From contig NZ_OZ040189.1 in NCBI RefSeq assembly GCF_964048965.1, forward strand, positions 2,790,001 to 2,854,000: DNA of 64,000 nucleotides, read 5' to 3'. This DNA comes from Tenacibaculum sp. 190130A14a (lineage in GTDB: Bacteria; Bacteroidota; Bacteroidia; Flavobacteriales; Flavobacteriaceae). Position numbers and translations under genes: made by a program. Shown piece after piece: positions 8,707 through 17,640 of the stretch (position 1 is the stretch's first letter; each line of letters opens with the position of its first letter). Under the pieces are notes generated by a model. That model did no database searches. It was given only the letters and a program-made list of their open reading frames with translations, and was not told the DNA's origin.

Positions 8707-9579
8707 TTAAAGTTTAGTAATCTCTTCAAAGCTTTTCAAATTGAAATCTACAGATGATTTTGCCAAGAAATTTAAAATTGATAAGTGTCCTGCTCCCATT
8801 AACACAAATACTTTATCCTCTCCAGCATTATTCATATTTAAAATATTTTGAAAAATTCTTAGGTTTCTGCTATACCACCAAATTGAATTGTCTGCTCCAA
8901 AATAATCTCCTTTTTCTGCCTCTCCCATTTTAAACTCACCAATTAAGTAATGCCCGTGATTATGGCTAACAACATCTAGATTATTCATGATTTTAAAATA
9001 CTCTATCAAAGACATTTCCGTTTTTAACTTATCTCCTTTTTCATATAAACTAAAATAGGTGTCGTTAATATCCATTTCTCTTTTAAACATTGCTGGACCT
9101 GCCTTTTGAACATAATAGTTCTTCTTTGCTTTATATTCTTTTTGAGTTAAATCACTCTTAAAATTTCTTGAAGGAGCATCTACTGCATACAACTTTTTAT
9201 GTCCTAATTCTTTACCTAACTTAAATGCTACTTGAAAAATTTCGTTTGACTTTAATGTGAACTTTCCATCTAAATAAGCAGTATATAGAGAGTCTAGTTT
9301 CTTCTGTCTGCTTGCCTTCCACTCTACTCCTATTTTTGTAGGTGCGTATTTTTTAATAACATTTAGTAATTCTCTTAATTCTTTTTGACGCTTTTCTGAA
9401 AAGATATCTACCGTATGCTTTGGTTTATAACTATCTAATTGTGGATTTGCAAAATGGAATGATCCTAAGATTAATAAATCTGATGACTTGACATTTTTAA
9501 AATGTTCATCTATTTGAGCTTTTTGAGCAAATATTGAAGTTGTAATAAACAAAATGATTAGTAAAATTCTTGATTTCAT
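8707..9579 (-). CDS. DUF5694-family exported protein
   Basis: 290 residues from the ATG at 9579, which starts directly with a signal peptide ending near FAQ (about residue 18). An upstream in-frame start at 9654 would add an unlikely 25-residue extension. The motif order equals that of the next gene: ILGSFHFA, KIGVEWKA, KLYAVDAP, YFGADNSIWWYSRNLR, FVLMGAGHLSIL. The two are therefore paralogues from a tandem duplication. This copy lacks a lipobox cysteine, so it should be periplasmic while the other is membrane-anchored. Function is unknown. It is divergent from the LytS-like kinase gene. Confidence 0.8.
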   Translation of the reverse strand: MKSRILLIILFITTSIFAQKAQIDEHFKNVKSSDLLILGSFHFANPQLDSYKPKHTVDIFSEKRQKELRELLNVIKKYAPTKIGVEWKASRQKKLDSLYTAYLDGKFTLKSNEIFQVAFKLGKELGHKKLYAVDAPSRNFKSDLTQKEYKAKKNYYVQKAGPAMFKREMDINDTYFSLYEKGDKLKTEMSLIEYFKIMNNLDVVSHNHGHYLIGEFKMGEAEKGDYFGADNSIWWYSRNLRIFQNILNMNNAGEDKVFVLMGAGHLSILNFLAKSSVDFNLKSFEEITKL

Positions 9580-9788
9580 GGTTCTAAGTTTTTGATTTCG
9601 ATACTCCAAAAGTATGTACTTAGTCTCCTTTAAAACCTCAATTTCAACCAACACTCAAATACATCGTATCAATCCTACAAAACATTACATCATCTATTTC
9701 ATTGTATGGTTTTACCTGTTTGTCCTAAAAAACAGAAACTACATCTTAAAAAGAAAAAGAAAGTTACCTTTATGGCTACTTTTGAACT

Positions 9789-10832
9789 ATGGAATTAAAA
9801 AACACATATAAATACCACTTAGTTTTAGGGCTCATAATTGTAGGAATGGACTTATTTCGAAGTTATGTAACGGGTGGTCACGAACGTTTCTTCTCAAACC
9901 TTCAACTAGGACTATTATATAAAACAACTTTCTATATTACATTCTTTAGTGTATATGCAATTAATGTTGGAATTATTTGTCCGAGAACTTTAGCTAAGAA
10001 AAATCTTATCTATTTTGTTCTTGGTCAAATTTCATTGTTTTTCATTTTTGCTGGTATTCGTTTTTTTTTAGAAGAAATTGTGGTGTATTCTATTGGAGGC
10101 TTTCACAATTACTCTGATAGCTCACGTACTTTTTGGTATTATATTTTTGACAATTCTTATTACAGTTTAAAAATCATTTTATTTAGTACATTTATTTATT
10201 TACTATTTCGTTTTTTAGAAAATAAAAACAAAATTCATGAACTAAAATTAGAGCACCAGAAAGCAGAATTAGATGCATTAAAAACACAATTAGAGCCTCA
10301 TTTCCTATTTAATACCTTAAATGTTTTTTATTCTGAATTGGCAGAAAAACAGCCAGAAACTGCCAAGGGCATTCATAAACTCTCCGAGTTATTACGATAT
10401 CTTACTTATGAAGCTCAAAAAGACTATATGCCTTTGACAAAGGAACTTAAATTTATCAAAGACTATATTTATTTTTATGAAAAAAGATTTGAGAACAATT
10501 TGTTTCTAAATCTATCTATAAAAGGTGAAGTAAAAGAGCAAGAAATTCCTTCATTAGTACTAGTACATTTTATTGAAAATATTTGCAAGCATGGCATTAT
10601 CAATGATTCCGATAATCCAGCTGAAATATCTATTACCGTACATTCAGACTCTTTAGAACTTAGAACTAACAACAAAGTATCTAATGTTAAGAATTATAGT
10701 AGTAAAGGAATAGGACGAGAAAATCTAAAGAAACGTTTAGAGTTATTATTTTCTAACAACTTCATTTTTGAACATAAAGAAACAAACAATATGTTTACTT
10801 CATATTTAAAAATACCTATAAAAAATAGCTAA
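9789..10832 (+). CDS. LytS/YehU-type sensor histidine kinase
   Basis: 347 residues. The N-terminal part has four likely transmembrane helices (about 10-25, 42-64, 73-97 and 122-142), followed by a short coiled coil. The kinase core then starts with the LytS-family phosphoacceptor box KTQLEPHFLFNTLN, with His171. The ATP-binding segment has the family's N-box (LVLVHFIENICKHGI) and G-box (GIGRENLKKRLELLF). No extracellular sensor domain is present, so the membrane helices themselves are probably the input. The response regulator gene follows after 2 bp, indicating translational coupling. Confidence 0.92.
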   Translation: MELKNTYKYHLVLGLIIVGMDLFRSYVTGGHERFFSNLQLGLLYKTTFYITFFSVYAINVGIICPRTLAKKNLIYFVLGQISLFFIFAGIRFFLEEIVVYSIGGFHNYSDSSRTFWYYIFDNSYYSLKIILFSTFIYLLFRFLENKNKIHELKLEHQKAELDALKTQLEPHFLFNTLNVFYSELAEKQPETAKGIHKLSELLRYLTYEAQKDYMPLTKELKFIKDYIYFYEKRFENNLFLNLSIKGEVKEQEIPSLVLVHFIENICKHGIINDSDNPAEISITVHSDSLELRTNNKVSNVKNYSSKGIGRENLKKRLELLFSNNFIFEHKETNNMFTSYLKIPIKNS

Positions 10833-10834
10833 CC

Positions 10835-11542
10835 ATGAAAATTTTAAAATGTTTAATTGTTGATGATGAAGCACCTGCAATAAGATTATTGGAATCCTAT
10901 GTAAAAAAAGTTCCTTTTTTAGAACTTGTTGGGTCTACAACTAATCCAATTGAAGCTATTAGTATTATAGAATCTGAAACCCTCGATTTAGTTTTCTTAG
11001 ACATTCAAATGCCCACAATTACAGGTATTCAGCTATCTAAAATTATAAAGGACAAAATCAATATTATTTTTACAACTGCGTATCCTCAATTTGCCTTAGA
11101 AAGTTATGAGTTAAATGCTATTGATTATCTTCTCAAACCTTTCGAATTTGAACGTTTTTATAATGCGATTTTAAAGGTAAAGCCAACAAAAGATATCAAA
11201 CCAATAACTAATAGTGATACATATATTTTTATAAAAACCGATGGAAAAAATAATTTTGAAAAAGTATATACAAACGAAATACTATATATAGAAAGTTTGA
11301 AAAATTATGTTTCTCTTCATTTAAAGAATAAGCAAATTATTACTTACAGTACCTTAAAACATTTTGAAAATGAATTGTCATCTAAAAATTTCGTCAAGAT
11401 TCATAAGTCATTTATTGTAGCTATTCAGCATATTTCTAAAACAGATTCTCTTTCTGTTTACCTAAGTAATGGAAAAAACTTACCTATTGGAGATACTTAT
11501 AAGAAGCATTTTTTTGAAAAAATTAATAAACTGCTCCTTTAA
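10835..11542 (+). CDS. LytR/AlgR-type response regulator with LytTR DNA-binding domain
   Basis: 235 residues. The receiver domain spans about 1-118, with acidic pair Asp10-Asp11, phosphoacceptor Asp56 in LVFLDIQMP, Thr80 and Lys101 in LLKPFEFE. The LytTR DNA-binding domain covers about 130-232, with IYIESLKNYVSLHL and FVKIHKSFIVAI as its conserved strands. It is the cognate regulator of the kinase encoded 2 bp upstream. Such pairs in Bacteroidetes often control envelope functions; targets cannot be read here. Confidence 0.93.
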   Translation: MKILKCLIVDDEAPAIRLLESYVKKVPFLELVGSTTNPIEAISIIESETLDLVFLDIQMPTITGIQLSKIIKDKINIIFTTAYPQFALESYELNAIDYLLKPFEFERFYNAILKVKPTKDIKPITNSDTYIFIKTDGKNNFEKVYTNEILYIESLKNYVSLHLKNKQIITYSTLKHFENELSSKNFVKIHKSFIVAIQHISKTDSLSVYLSNGKNLPIGDTYKKHFFEKINKLLL

Positions 11543-12002
11543 AAATATTTTTATTTCTTAATAGTTTCCTAATTATTAAATATTTAACAAATTAATTTTC
11601 TTTTTTTTCTAACCTTCGCAATAAATATGTTAAAAAGTTACAATTTTCGGCACGATAATTGTTTTAACATAGTCTTAACAAAAACATCTATACTATGATA
11701 AACTATCTACTATCACGTTTACATTTTGTGGGAGAGTTGTTATGAAAAAAGAAAAACTAAAAACCGAAGCTGCTACTTCGGTTTTATTTTTTATTTCTAA
11801 ATTAGTTTCTTTACTGCGTGAAAAATCTTTGCAACCTTTAAATCAAAAGGTTACCTTACCATGCATAAAACTCAAATAATTTGTTAAATTCTTTGAAAAG
11901 AACAGTAAAAAAAGTATTTTCGGCTCTTATTTAAAGAATTAATACCCCTGTATTAGATATTTTATTATATTTAATATGAACACCCTAAAAACCTACAAAA
12001 AA
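11543..12002. other. 460-bp gene-free spacer
   Basis: This AT-rich spacer holds one strong hairpin (11760-11785) about 220 bases after the regulator stop. Upstream of the hairpin is TACATTTTG (one base longer than the -7 consensus) and GGGAGAG before an ATG at 11742. A 46-codon frame from that ATG reads through the hairpin and looks non-coding. A small RNA ending at the hairpin is possible. Nothing else is recognisable. Confidence 0.5.
11760..11785. terminator. Intrinsic terminator in the spacer after the LytS/LytR pair
   Basis: AAAACCGAAG and CTTCGGTTTT pair around CTGCTA and are followed by a T-rich tract. It would end either a long 3' UTR of the two-component operon or a short separate transcript. 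Confidence 0.75.
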
Positions 12003-13391
12003 ATGAAAAAATTAGCATTTCTAACTCTCTTAGGATTAGCTATTGTATCTTGTAAGGACGATAAACCTGCTAAAGATTATTTAGTTCTTTCGGGTAAAAT
12101 AGAAAACTTAAAAAAGAGAAATCTAACACTATCTGGTTTTAACTTTGAGAAAAGAATAAAATTTGATAGAAAAACTAGTTCTTTTGTTGATACTCTTAGA
12201 ATTGACAGAGATGGTTATTACACCCTTATCTACGATAAAAACAAAGCTTTAACGCTTTATCTTTCAAAAACAGATGATACTGGAGTTTTGTTTGATTCGA
12301 AAAAAGCAGACTTAATTAATTTTGAAGGAAAAAATGCAAATATCAATGCATACTTCGTAGAAAGAGCTAAAAAATATCCAGAAATTTTTGGAAGCGCTCG
12401 TAAATTATATTCATTAGAAGAAAGTGAATTTGTTGATAAAGTAGACGAATATAAAGAAGCTTTAACTGACTTGACTATTAGCAGTAATTTACCTGCTGAT
12501 TTCTTAAAAAGAGAAGTTCAAAATATAGAAAGTGAGTGTTTAAGAAACTTAAGTTTATATCAAAAGAATTACAGATTACTTTCAGGAGATAACGAATATG
12601 TTGTATCTGAAAACTTCCCTAATGTATTAGAAGATTTATCTTTTAATGAAGCTAATAATTATATGGACTCATTTTCTTATTCTAAGTTAGTTTCTGAAGA
12701 GCTTGAGAAAAAAGCTAAAGAAAATAATAAAGAAGGTGAAGATTTTTATTTAACACATTTAGAAACAATTCAGACTGAAGTAACTGATAGTTTAATTAAA
12801 AACGACTTGTTATATAAGAGAGTTAAAGGTGATATTACATATACTGAAAACTTAAAAGAGTACTATAATAAATTTATGGGGTACTCTACCAATAAAGGTC
12901 ACAAAGAAGAAGTTACTAAAGATTACGACTTATTAAAAACAGTTGCAAAAGGTAAACCTGCTCCTAAGTTTAAAGATTATGTAAACTATAATGGAGGTAC
13001 TACTTCATTAGATGATTTATTAGGACATGGAAAATATCTTTATATTGATGTTTGGGCAACGTGGTGTGGTTTCTGTAAAAGAGAAATTCCTTTATTAAAA
13101 AGATTAGAGCAAGAATATCATGGTAAAAACATTGAGTTTGTAAGTATTAATGTTGATACACAAGATAAACTTGAAAAATGGAAAGAAACTATTGTTAATA
13201 GAGAAATGACTGGTGTACAATTATTTAGTGGACAAAGTCATCTACGTTTACCTTGGGCGCAAAACTTCTTAATTAAAGGTTTACCAAAGTTTATTTTAGT
13301 TGATCCTGATGGAAATATTGTTAGCTCAAATGCTCCTGCACCATCTCAAGGTGAAAAACTAATTAATATGTTTGAAGATTTAGGAATTTAA
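12003..13391 (+). CDS. TlpA-like thioredoxin-fold lipoprotein
   Basis: 462 residues from the ATG at 12003, which leads straight into a lipoprotein signal peptide ending at Cys18 or so (IVSCKDD). An ATG at 11976 would add nine residues. The first about 310 residues form an all-beta then helical, Lys/Glu-rich region with no clear match. The C-terminal about 140 residues are a TlpA/ResA-type thioredoxin domain with the redox motif WCGFC in WATWCGFCKRE and a cis-Pro strand GLPKFILVDPDG. It should act in the periplasm on disulfides of exported proteins. It is transcribed alone and ends at a strong terminator. Confidence 0.88.
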   Translation: MKKLAFLTLLGLAIVSCKDDKPAKDYLVLSGKIENLKKRNLTLSGFNFEKRIKFDRKTSSFVDTLRIDRDGYYTLIYDKNKALTLYLSKTDDTGVLFDSKKADLINFEGKNANINAYFVERAKKYPEIFGSARKLYSLEESEFVDKVDEYKEALTDLTISSNLPADFLKREVQNIESECLRNLSLYQKNYRLLSGDNEYVVSENFPNVLEDLSFNEANNYMDSFSYSKLVSEELEKKAKENNKEGEDFYLTHLETIQTEVTDSLIKNDLLYKRVKGDITYTENLKEYYNKFMGYSTNKGHKEEVTKDYDLLKTVAKGKPAPKFKDYVNYNGGTTSLDDLLGHGKYLYIDVWATWCGFCKREIPLLKRLEQEYHGKNIEFVSINVDTQDKLEKWKETIVNREMTGVQLFSGQSHLRLPWAQNFLIKGLPKFILVDPDGNIVSSNAPAPSQGEKLINMFEDLGI

Positions 13392-13410
13392 TAAATTCTT
13401 ACAACAATAA

Positions 13411-13442
13411 AAAAAGCCCAAAGTATATACTTTGGGCTTTTT
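13411..13442. terminator. Bidirectional intrinsic terminator
   Basis: A 14-bp stem (AAAAAGCCCAAAGT with its complement) closes a 4-base loop ATAT. It lies between the convergent thioredoxin-fold and OmpA genes. Confidence 0.9.
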
Positions 13443-13489
13443 ATTTATAAACAAACTTTTAATTTATAATAGCAATTGCTTTTGTTGTG

Positions 13490-14356
13490 TTAAGGTGTTA
13501 TTTTCTCCTCTTCTGCTAACAAACCAAAAAACTTATCCAAATTCGGTAGTATCACGATTCTAGTCCTTCTATTTCGAGCTCTATTAGCTCGAGTATTATT
13601 CTCTACTAAAGGTACTGAACTTCCTCTTCCAGATGCAATAAGTCTACTAGCATCAACCCCATATTTCTTCTCTAGGATTCTTACAATTGATGTTGCTCTT
13701 TTTACACTTAAATCCCAGTTATCTTGTAATACAGCTGTATTAATGCTTCTAGAGTCTGTATGTCCCTCTATCATTACATCCATACTTGGTTCTGAGTTAA
13801 TTACTTCAGCTAATTTTTTAATGAGCTTATAAGCACTCTTTTTGACTCTATAGCTTGCTGTATTAAATAGCATTTTATCTGAAACAGAAATCATCACAAC
13901 TGTTTGGTCAATATCAATATTAATATCATCAGAATTCTCTAAGTCATTCGTATTAATAGATTTCTTCAAGTTATGAGCTATCGCAACATTCATAGAATCT
14001 TTTAAAGTTTTTACTCCTTCTAACTCTGAAGGATCTACCTTTGATAAAGTAGCTCTCATCTTTTTCTTTAATGAATTAGATATCACGGTATTCTCAACCA
14101 TATCTAACTTTACATTATTTTCTTCTTCTAAAGATGCATTTACATTTTTAAGAGAGTTAATTTTATTGTTATAATCACTCACTCTCGCTTCTATTTTAGC
14201 GAATTTCGCTTCCAATTGTTCCTTCTCAAGAGTTGTTTTTTGCAAATTACCTCTTGTGTCATTATAACGCTGTTCTAACTCTACATATTTCTTTTTTGAA
14301 ACACATGAAGTTGTTAATACAGCAAGTACTGCTAAAGGGAAAATTACTTTTTTCAT
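13490..14356 (-). CDS. OmpA-family peptidoglycan-binding lipoprotein
   Basis: 288 residues. The signal peptide ends with lipobox-like TTSC at Cys18. A coiled coil follows (about 22-85), rich in Glu, Lys and Asn with heptad spacing. The OmpA C-terminal domain covers about 150-275, with MLFNTASYRV, IEGHTDSRS, WDLSVKRATSIV and the Arg-rich NRARNRRTRI that contacts diaminopimelate. It should tether an envelope membrane to peptidoglycan. A terminator separates it from the upstream adhesin operon, so it is probably transcribed independently. Confidence 0.9.
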   Translation of the reverse strand: MKKVIFPLAVLAVLTTSCVSKKKYVELEQRYNDTRGNLQKTTLEKEQLEAKFAKIEARVSDYNNKINSLKNVNASLEEENNVKLDMVENTVISNSLKKKMRATLSKVDPSELEGVKTLKDSMNVAIAHNLKKSINTNDLENSDDINIDIDQTVVMISVSDKMLFNTASYRVKKSAYKLIKKLAEVINSEPSMDVMIEGHTDSRSINTAVLQDNWDLSVKRATSIVRILEKKYGVDASRLIASGRGSSVPLVENNTRANRARNRRTRIVILPNLDKFFGLLAEEEKITP

Positions 14357-14424
14357 GATATGTTTATTACTATTTACATTTACTCTTATAACTTCATCTA
14401 TTGGCTTTTATTATATCTAAAATC

Positions 14425-14450
14425 AAAAAGCTCTGTTAAAAAACAGAGCT
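14425..14450 (-). terminator. Terminator of the adhesin operon
   Basis: Read on the minus strand, AGCTCTGTT-TTTT-AACAGAGCT is followed by TTTTGATTTT. It lies 46 bases after the stop of the 712-residue OmpA gene and closes the operon that contains the giant adhesin. Confidence 0.85.
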
Positions 14451-14496
14451 TCATGGTGCGTATTTCTACGGCTTCAATTTAAGGGGAAACTTAAAT

Positions 14497-16635
14497 CTAT
14501 AATTTCAGCTGCTTTGCTGATTTAATATTGTCTTCACAATTATCGTCTTCTTTTAAACATTTGTCATTTCCTTTTGAATCAGACTTTTTAAAGTTCTTTC
14601 TTAAAAATTGTAGAAAATTATTCCTTCTTGATATTTTCTTTTGAACCTTTATTTTTTCAGCTTCCTGACGAGCTTTTATATTTTCTCCTCCTTTTACAAT
14701 GTAAAAATAAGATCGTCTATTCTTTTGATGATCTACATCTGAACACTTCTTATTGCTATCATCACAATTATTCAATAATTGATCTTCTCCATACCCAATA
14801 GCACTTTCTATTCTGTTTTTTGAAATACCTCTAGAAATAATATAATCTCGAGTAGCTTTAGCTCTTCTATCTGATAACTTTCTATTATAATCCTTACCTC
14901 CTCTACTATCCGTATGTGATTCAATCTTGATTACTACTTCAGGGTGATTCGTCATTACCGTAACAATATTCTCTAATTCGTATTCAGCATCTTCTCTAAT
15001 TAAAGCTCTGTTATAGTCAAAATAAATCGGATTTATTACAATTTGGTTTCCAACAATTAACGGAGTTAAAGTTATATCCTTTCGTATTTCCTCACCTCTT
15101 TTTTCTCTTGTTGTAATGGTAGTTGCATTCGACCTATGGTCAAACTTACTCACTTGTACTATAAATTTAGTACTACATAAAACATTTGTAAAAGAATAAC
15201 CTCCATTTACATCAGAGAGTGTTTCACTTATTACTCGACCGTTTGTTCCAACTAATTTAACTACGGCTCCATCAATAAAACCATTGGTTTTAGCATTTGA
15301 AATAACTCCTGTCACTGTTTGGTAGCATACAGGAGGATCTGAATAGATAAAAAAGCTATAAATATCATCATCTCCTTTTCCTCCTCTTCTATTAGAGGAG
15401 AAAAAACCTTTTTTACCATTTTCATTCAAGAAAAATGAAAAATCATCTCTTTTACTATTGAATGGATATCCTAAATTTTTTGCACTAGAAAAGCTATTAT
15501 CTGATTTAATTTTAGCTTGAAAAATATCAAGCAAACCTAAACCTAAGTGTCCATCAGATGAAAAATACAATGTATTATCTTCTCCAATAAAGGGAAACAT
15601 CTCTCTTCCAGGGGTGTTTATTTTTTCTCCTAAATTTTCAGGTTCTCCATACTCACCTTCATCATTGACTGAAACTTTGTAAATATCTGTTCCGCCATAA
15701 CCATCAGGCATATTAGAAACAAAATACAATGTTTTTTCGTCAGGACTCAAAGCAGGATGTCCTACTGAGTATTCATCACTATTAAAAGGTAATTCAGTAA
15801 CGTTAATCCAATATCCGTTTACCAAAGAAGCTTTGTATATTTTTAGATTGGACGTATTCTTTTTATCCTTTCCAACCTTTTTACCATTAGAATTGTTTCT
15901 TGTAAAGTAAATCGTCTTACCGTCTTTTGAAAAAATAGGTGTAGATTCATGTACATCCGTTGTTATAGGAGCTTCAAAAAGCTCCTGATTTACCAAACGC
16001 AAAATGGTATCTTTTTTACTTTCCTCTAAAGTTGTAATTTCTTCATCAGATTTATAAATATTTAAAAATGGTTGGTTATTCCATTTATAAATTCGTTCTC
16101 GTTTCGTATTCTTAGGAAGAGCAGATGTAAAATATACTTTTCCATTCAACAAGAAACCTCCAAAATCCGATAAAGGAGAATTAACTCCTAGGTTTCGTAT
16201 ACTAATTCTTTTATCATCATTTTTAGAAAAATCAAGTAAATAATCTTCATTCTCAAGCTCATTTGTTAAACCAGAATGCGCTCCTTTTGAAGCATATACA
16301 TGAAGTATCGAGTCCGACTCTTTATATTTTCCAATACTTCTTAATACCTGAGCATACTTAAACAAGTACTTATTATCAATCTCTTGATAATTCTTTAAAA
16401 GCTTTTGATACCATTTTTCGGCCTGTTCTGTATCTGCATTATTATAATACGAATCAGCTAACCTAGATAAAACATGTTGCGAACTGTCTCCTTTTTGAAG
16501 TACTAGAGCTTCATAAATCTTAGCAGATTCCATAAACGAAAACTCGTCGAAATAACGATCTGCTACTTTTAAACTTTGACTAAATAAATTTCCCCCTACT
16601 ATAAAAAATAGTATAGGTAATAACCTAACATTCAT
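14497..16635 (-). CDS. PorE-like OmpA-family protein (TPR, PD40 propeller, CarboxypepD-reg, OmpA)
   Basis: 712 residues with a signal peptide (about 1-20, ending LFSQ). Domain order: TPR helices about 25-135; PD40/WD40-like propeller blades about 150-430, with LSPDEKTLYFVSNMPDGYGGTD and SSNRRGGKGDDD as typical blade ends; a CarboxypepD-regulatory-like beta domain about 437-525; and an OmpA peptidoglycan-binding domain about 535-655 (YFDYNRALIREDA, ESHTDSRGG, NRRSYF). A basic tail with two late cysteines follows. This order equals that of the T9SS component PorE of Porphyromonas gingivalis. It lies 58 bp after the PorP/SprF gene, and such pairs commonly accompany type-B-CTD adhesins. I infer that it anchors the adhesin's partner to peptidoglycan; whether it is the general T9SS PorE or a dedicated paralogue is open. 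Confidence 0.88.
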   Translation of the reverse strand: MNVRLLPILFFIVGGNLFSQSLKVADRYFDEFSFMESAKIYEALVLQKGDSSQHVLSRLADSYYNNADTEQAEKWYQKLLKNYQEIDNKYLFKYAQVLRSIGKYKESDSILHVYASKGAHSGLTNELENEDYLLDFSKNDDKRISIRNLGVNSPLSDFGGFLLNGKVYFTSALPKNTKRERIYKWNNQPFLNIYKSDEEITTLEESKKDTILRLVNQELFEAPITTDVHESTPIFSKDGKTIYFTRNNSNGKKVGKDKKNTSNLKIYKASLVNGYWINVTELPFNSDEYSVGHPALSPDEKTLYFVSNMPDGYGGTDIYKVSVNDEGEYGEPENLGEKINTPGREMFPFIGEDNTLYFSSDGHLGLGLLDIFQAKIKSDNSFSSAKNLGYPFNSKRDDFSFFLNENGKKGFFSSNRRGGKGDDDIYSFFIYSDPPVCYQTVTGVISNAKTNGFIDGAVVKLVGTNGRVISETLSDVNGGYSFTNVLCSTKFIVQVSKFDHRSNATTITTREKRGEEIRKDITLTPLIVGNQIVINPIYFDYNRALIREDAEYELENIVTVMTNHPEVVIKIESHTDSRGGKDYNRKLSDRRAKATRDYIISRGISKNRIESAIGYGEDQLLNNCDDSNKKCSDVDHQKNRRSYFYIVKGGENIKARQEAEKIKVQKKISRRNNFLQFLRKNFKKSDSKGNDKCLKEDDNCEDNIKSAKQLKL

Positions 16636-16665
16636 ATTCTTTTAATATAAATTATACAATAAGAT

Positions 16666-16672
16666 GGGGGGG
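16666..16672. repeat. G7 homopolymer between the PorP/SprF and OmpA genes
   Basis: Seven consecutive Gs (C7 in the transcript), 30 bases before the OmpA start codon, inside ATGGGGGGGA. The same ten bases recur at 49179-49188. Homopolymeric G of this length is unusual in such AT-rich spacers. The C7 could pair with GGGGG in the first codons of the gene (minus strand of 16592-16596), enclosing the start codon. Confidence 0.55.
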
Positions 16673-16693
16673 ATTAAATTATTCTTTCTTCTT

Positions 16694-17638
16694 TTAGAAG
16701 AATCGAGGAGATCTATATTTTATTTCTTTAAATACTTCGTAACGTAACATAATTTCATGGGTTCCTGAATTAACTACATTATAATTAGACGTTGTTAAAT
16801 CATAGGCATACCCAATCATTAAAGAGTCTGAGATTTGAAACCCTAATAGAGCACTAATAGAGTCATCCCATCTCCAACCTACACCAACTCTAAATCTCTC
16901 ACTAAATAGTAAATTTGCAGAAACATCTAACGATAACGGTGCTCCTGAAACTCCTTTTAATAAAAGAGCTGGTTTAAATTTTAAATCTTCATTCAAATCA
17001 AAAACATATCCTGTAATGAAGAAAAAGTGCATTCTTTCTAAAGCAACTTCTCCACTTGGTAAATCATTATCATAATGCTCTGTTCTGATAATATTCGGAA
17101 CCGATAATCCAACATACCATTGTGGCTCATGGTAATATAACCCAGCACCAATTGTTGGTAATATTCTGTTAACCGGAGGAAATGTTTCAGCCGTTGTTGT
17201 TGTTCCTTTAGACCAATCAATATTCAACCATCTACCTCCTAAACGTAAACCAAATGCCAAATTACCTTGTTGACCAGTTTCAATTGTATAAGAAACATTA
17301 GCATCCAAATAAATTTCATGAGAAGGTCCGATTTTATCATTAACTAAGTTAACTCCTAGTCCTAAACCTGTATAACCTAAAGGAGTATCGTAACTTAAAT
17401 TTTGAGTATCTGGAGCACCATCAAAACCAACCCATTGCGTTCTTCCTAAAGCTGAAATTACCGTATGTCCTCTAGATCCAGCATATGCAGGGTTAACCGA
17501 CATTGTATTAAACATGTACTGTGTATACTGTGGATCTTGTTGTGCATAGGTATTTGATACAACACAAATACCCATGACACTTAATAAGAATATACCTAAT
17601 AATGATTTCATTCTAATTGAACTTTTTTTCATAATCAT
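16694..17638 (-). CDS. PorP/SprF-family outer-membrane protein
   Basis: 314 residues; ATGs at 17638, 17632 and 17611 are all possible starts. The signal peptide ends at TYAQQ, followed by the family hallmark QDPQYTQYMFNTMSVNPAYAGSRG-type segment at the mature N-terminus. The rest is a series of amphipathic beta strands ending in Phe, as expected for a 14-strand barrel. In Flavobacterium johnsoniae, SprF is needed to bring SprB to the surface, and PorP/SprF-type proteins pair with substrates bearing type-B C-terminal domains. Here the gene starts 2 bp after the giant adhesin stop, so the two are translated together, and this is very likely its dedicated partner. Confidence 0.93.
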   Translation of the reverse strand: MIMKKSSIRMKSLLGIFLLSVMGICVVSNTYAQQDPQYTQYMFNTMSVNPAYAGSRGHTVISALGRTQWVGFDGAPDTQNLSYDTPLGYTGLGLGVNLVNDKIGPSHEIYLDANVSYTIETGQQGNLAFGLRLGGRWLNIDWSKGTTTTAETFPPVNRILPTIGAGLYYHEPQWYVGLSVPNIIRTEHYDNDLPSGEVALERMHFFFITGYVFDLNEDLKFKPALLLKGVSGAPLSLDVSANLLFSERFRVGVGWRWDDSISALLGFQISDSLMIGYAYDLTTSNYNVVNSGTHEIMLRYEVFKEIKYRSPRFF

Positions 17639-17640
17639 TT

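Noticed and set aside
11742..11882. 46-codon frame with GGGAGAG before its ATG
   Set aside because: It runs straight through a strong intrinsic terminator and has no coding character; recorded only as part of a possible small RNA region.
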